Source: Bacteroidota bacterium (GTDB lineage: Bacteria; Bacteroidota; Ignavibacteria; Ignavibacteriales; Ignavibacteriaceae). Taken from it: a DNA stretch of 5,929 nt. Positions 3,724-5,929 of the stretch are shown piece by piece. The stretch spans positions 1 to 5,929 of the forward strand of contig JAJYOQ010000266.1 in the NCBI GenBank assembly GCA_021796135.1, written 5' to 3'. Each line of letters begins with the position of its first letter. The first letter of the stretch is position 1. Both the position numbers and the translations under genes were made by a program. The notes under the pieces are model-generated. The model did not search any database. It was not told where the DNA came from and worked only from the letters and a program-made list of their open reading frames with translations.

Positions 3724-5929
3724 CTAAATATATTCAGGTAATGAATTTCCGTCATTCTCAATGGGAATTAAAATTCTAAATATTGTCCCAGCGCCTTTTT
3801 TACTTTCAACAGTTATAATGCCCCGATGGGCATTTATAGTTCTTTTCACCATTTGCAAACCCAGACCTGTACCGTTTGCTTTTGTCGTGAAAAATGGGTC
3901 AAATATTTTGGAAATATTTTTGCGTTCAATGCCCATTCCTGTGTCAGCTATTTCAATCTGGATGCAATTTGTACCTTTTAGCAATGTTATTTCATATCTG
4001 GATCGATCGGAATTTTCAATTCGCACATAATCTACTCCGTCATCAACTTTATAATCATGAAGTGTTTTTTTAAGGCTTATTTTTTTAATTGAGATTGAAA
4101 TTCCTAATTCTAATCCGATGCCTTCATTTGAATCTTCGGAATGGTTCCTTTTTTCATCAATTGACTGTATAGCATTTAATAATAGATTAATAATAGCTTC
4201 CTTCAAATGAGAGATATCTAATAGTATATTCGGAATTAAAGGTTCAATATCTTTTCGGATAGAGATCTTAGACTTTTGCAGCCGCAATTGAACAAAGTCC
4301 AAACTATCATTTAATATTTTTTCTATTTCCGCAATTTGAAATTTCATAGGTAAAGGGTATGCAAAATTTAATAATTTTGTAACGATATCTTCCATCTCTC
4401 TAGTGGAATTAAGAGCAACGGAAATGGATTTCTTCTCAGACCTTACGAGGTTTTCTGATTCCGTAAGTAATTGGAGAATCATTTTTATAGAAGTAAGCGA
4501 ATTTCTAAATTCATGTGCCACGAAAGCAGCAATTTCGCCAGTTGCAGCAAGTTTTTCAGTTTTAATAAGTACATTCTCTAATTTTTTACGTTTTGTAATA
4601 TCAGTTATAACAGCCAAGACCGCAATAGTTTCACCATTTTTCTTCATCGGGATTGCTATATGTTCAATATAGCGTTCCTCCGGTTTGCCTTCAAAAGTAT
4701 GGTTAATGCAAGATTCAATTTTACTTTTAGTTATTGCCTGCTTACAAATACAATCAATACAAAATCCGTTATTTCCAAAAATTTTATTGCAAGTCTCACC
4801 CTTTACATCGTCTATTTTATAGCCGGTAATCCCGTTAAAAGCTGCGCTGGCAGTTTGAATATGGAGATCTTTATCTAAAAGGAGAAATGCGCTTGGAACA
4901 TTATCCAGAATTGCCTGCAGTTTTGTCTTTTCGGCAAACAGCTCCTCAGTCCTGGAATTAACCATTTCTTCTAAGTGAGTTCTATATTTTTGAATTTCAT
5001 TTTCATGATCAAATAGTGATTGAGCCATTAAATTAAACTGCTCTGCAAGTTTCTCGATTTCATCACGAGTCTCAACATTTACGCGATGATTATAATTTCC
5101 TTTAGTAATTGTTTCTGCGCCGCGGGTAAGTGTCGCAATTGATTTAGTAAAATGCTGAGTAGCCAATAAACTCAAACCAATTGAGATGAACAAAAACAAA
5201 ACCAAGATACCCGCAAAGGTAATTTCATAAGTATGAACCGGTTCCATAATTATTGCTTTTGGAATCGCTACAATTAAATATAAAGGGATCGTAAAACTTT
5301 CACCGATATTCGCGTGATAAATTGACGAATAGCCGTAAAATAAAGGAGCGTGATAAATTATATCTCCATTGCTGTCAATTACGGAAGATTTCTTATCAGA
5401 TATAATTTGATTATTTGTAGATTTAGAATAATCATTTTGAAGATTAAATTTATCTCTACCGGCTAATAATTTACTCCAGTCTTTTTTCTTTTGTGAATGA
5501 TAAAGATAATGACCGTCTCCGCTAACAAGAATTACTTTTTCATATTTATTAAGAGTCTTATAAGTTTGAAGAGTACTAAATAGATTTTTGACAAAAACGT
5601 CTGCTATTAACATTCCGGCTTTTTTATCTTTGGAAAAAAGCGGCATTGCAAATGTAATTACAGAAACCAGTTTATGATCAGGACCTAAAAGCTCGGCAGG
5701 CGCTAAAGCAATCTGGTTCCTTAATAAAGGTTTGTCCATTAGCTGATAATAAATTAAAGGAGTATGTTTTAATTCATCTTTGGGTGTAGCGGTAAAGGTA
5801 TTAACATTTGCATCCGCAGAATCAGCGTGTACACATGCTATTTCATTACCATCCTCGTCAACAATTCTAATTTGATAATAAATATCTCTTGTCCTGGCAA
5901 AAGATAAAAGTTCATTTTCTAAATATTTA
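3724..5929 (-). CDS. Membrane sensor histidine kinase, dCache-HAMP-PAS-HisKA-HATPase (5' end outside window)
   Basis: The reading frame is open from the window edge to the TAG at 3724-3726, giving 734 visible residues. Met at 5739 is not the start: the 63 codons upstream read as dCache sensor sequence (for example DIYYQIRIVDEDGNEI). Numbering visible residues from the edge, an extracytoplasmic dCache domain (about 1-233) is followed by a transmembrane helix (about 238-256), HAMP (258-309), a coiled coil (309-339) and a PAS domain (336-448) with clustered Cys380, 390, 393 and 395. The H-box HEFRNSL has phospho-accepting His472. The ATPase domain has the N-box (Asn585), G1 DTGMG (662-666), F-box FDPFFTT (676-682) and G2 GTGLGL (686-691). 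All catalytic boxes are intact. About 50 extra residues lie between the N-box and G1. The N-terminal first TM helix is not visible. The NtrC-type regulator follows after 20 bp, so it is the probable cognate partner. The ligand is unknown. Confidence 0.95.
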   Translation of the reverse strand, partial: KYLENELLSFARTRDIYYQIRIVDEDGNEIACVHADSADANVNTFTATPKDELKHTPLIYYQLMDKPLLRNQIALAPAELLGPDHKLVSVITFAMPLFSKDKKAGMLIADVFVKNLFSTLQTYKTLNKYEKVILVSGDGHYLYHSQKKKDWSKLLAGRDKFNLQNDYSKSTNNQIISDKKSSVIDSNGDIIYHAPLFYGYSSIYHANIGESFTIPLYLIVAIPKAIIMEPVHTYEITFAGILVLFLFISIGLSLLATQHFTKSIATLTRGAETITKGNYNHRVNVETRDEIEKLAEQFNLMAQSLFDHENEIQKYRTHLEEMVNSRTEELFAEKTKLQAILDNVPSAFLLLDKDLHIQTASAAFNGITGYKIDDVKGETCNKIFGNNGFCIDCICKQAITKSKIESCINHTFEGKPEERYIEHIAIPMKKNGETIAVLAVITDITKRKKLENVLIKTEKLAATGEIAAFVAHEFRNSLTSIKMILQLLTESENLVRSEKKSISVALNSTREMEDIVTKLLNFAYPLPMKFQIAEIEKILNDSLDFVQLRLQKSKISIRKDIEPLIPNILLDISHLKEAIINLLLNAIQSIDEKRNHSEDSNEGIGLELGISISIKKISLKKTLHDYKVDDGVDYVRIENSDRSRYEITLLKGTNCIQIEIADTGMGIERKNISKIFDPFFTTKANGTGLGLQMVKRTINAHRGIITVESKKGAGTIFRILIPIENDGNSLPEYI

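Noticed and set aside
3761..4878. Plus-strand open frames opposite the kinase gene (3761-4030, 4403-4672, 4660-4878)
   Set aside because: They are antisense shadows of conserved kinase domains. Their hydrophobic look comes from the reverse complement of polar codons.
3724..5739. Met codon at 5737-5739 as the start of the histidine kinase
   Set aside because: The same frame is open for 63 further codons to the window edge and encodes recognisable dCache sequence, so this Met is internal.

Overview
The window is a compact, AT-rich bacterial segment in which every supported gene lies on the minus strand, so the order of transcription runs from high to low coordinates. Base composition, protein style and mixed use of AGGAG ribosome sites suggest a Gram-negative bacterium with an outer membrane, c-type cytochromes and sigma-54. 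A member of the FCB group such as Ignavibacteriota is a reasonable guess, but nothing here proves the taxon. I see no mobile element, tRNA, rRNA or CRISPR array.

Region 1 (5929 to 2288) is a two-component pair. A membrane sensor histidine kinase (dCache, TM, HAMP, PAS, HisKA, HATPase) enters the window already in progress and its start lies outside. Twenty bases after it comes a full-length NtrC-family response regulator (REC, AAA+ sigma-54 activator, Fis-type HTH) that starts at TTG.

Region 2 (2287 to 2064) is the only sizeable intergenic stretch. It carries a convincing -24/-12 sigma-54 promoter reading toward the downstream genes, two abutting perfect dyads at and just upstream of the -24 box, a 13-bp direct repeat, and a leader of about 150 nt containing an unproven 36-codon ORF.

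Region 3 (2063 to 12) is the apparent target operon. It encodes a stand-alone receiver protein, then a 460-residue secreted protein with one N-terminal CxxCH heme site followed by a predicted outer-membrane beta-barrel (a Cyc2-like fused cytochrome-porin), then a 70-residue exported protein. The last resembles the beginning of a small c-type cytochrome but stops just before the expected heme motif.

Inferred system: the kinase senses an extracytoplasmic ligand and perhaps a redox or metal signal through PAS cysteines, then phosphorylates the NtrC-type activator. The activator switches on the sigma-54 promoter of an operon for electron transfer across the outer membrane (iron oxidation or another extracellular electron exchange). 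The wiring is inferred from gene order and the promoter motif; the direction of electron flow and the substrate cannot be read from sequence.
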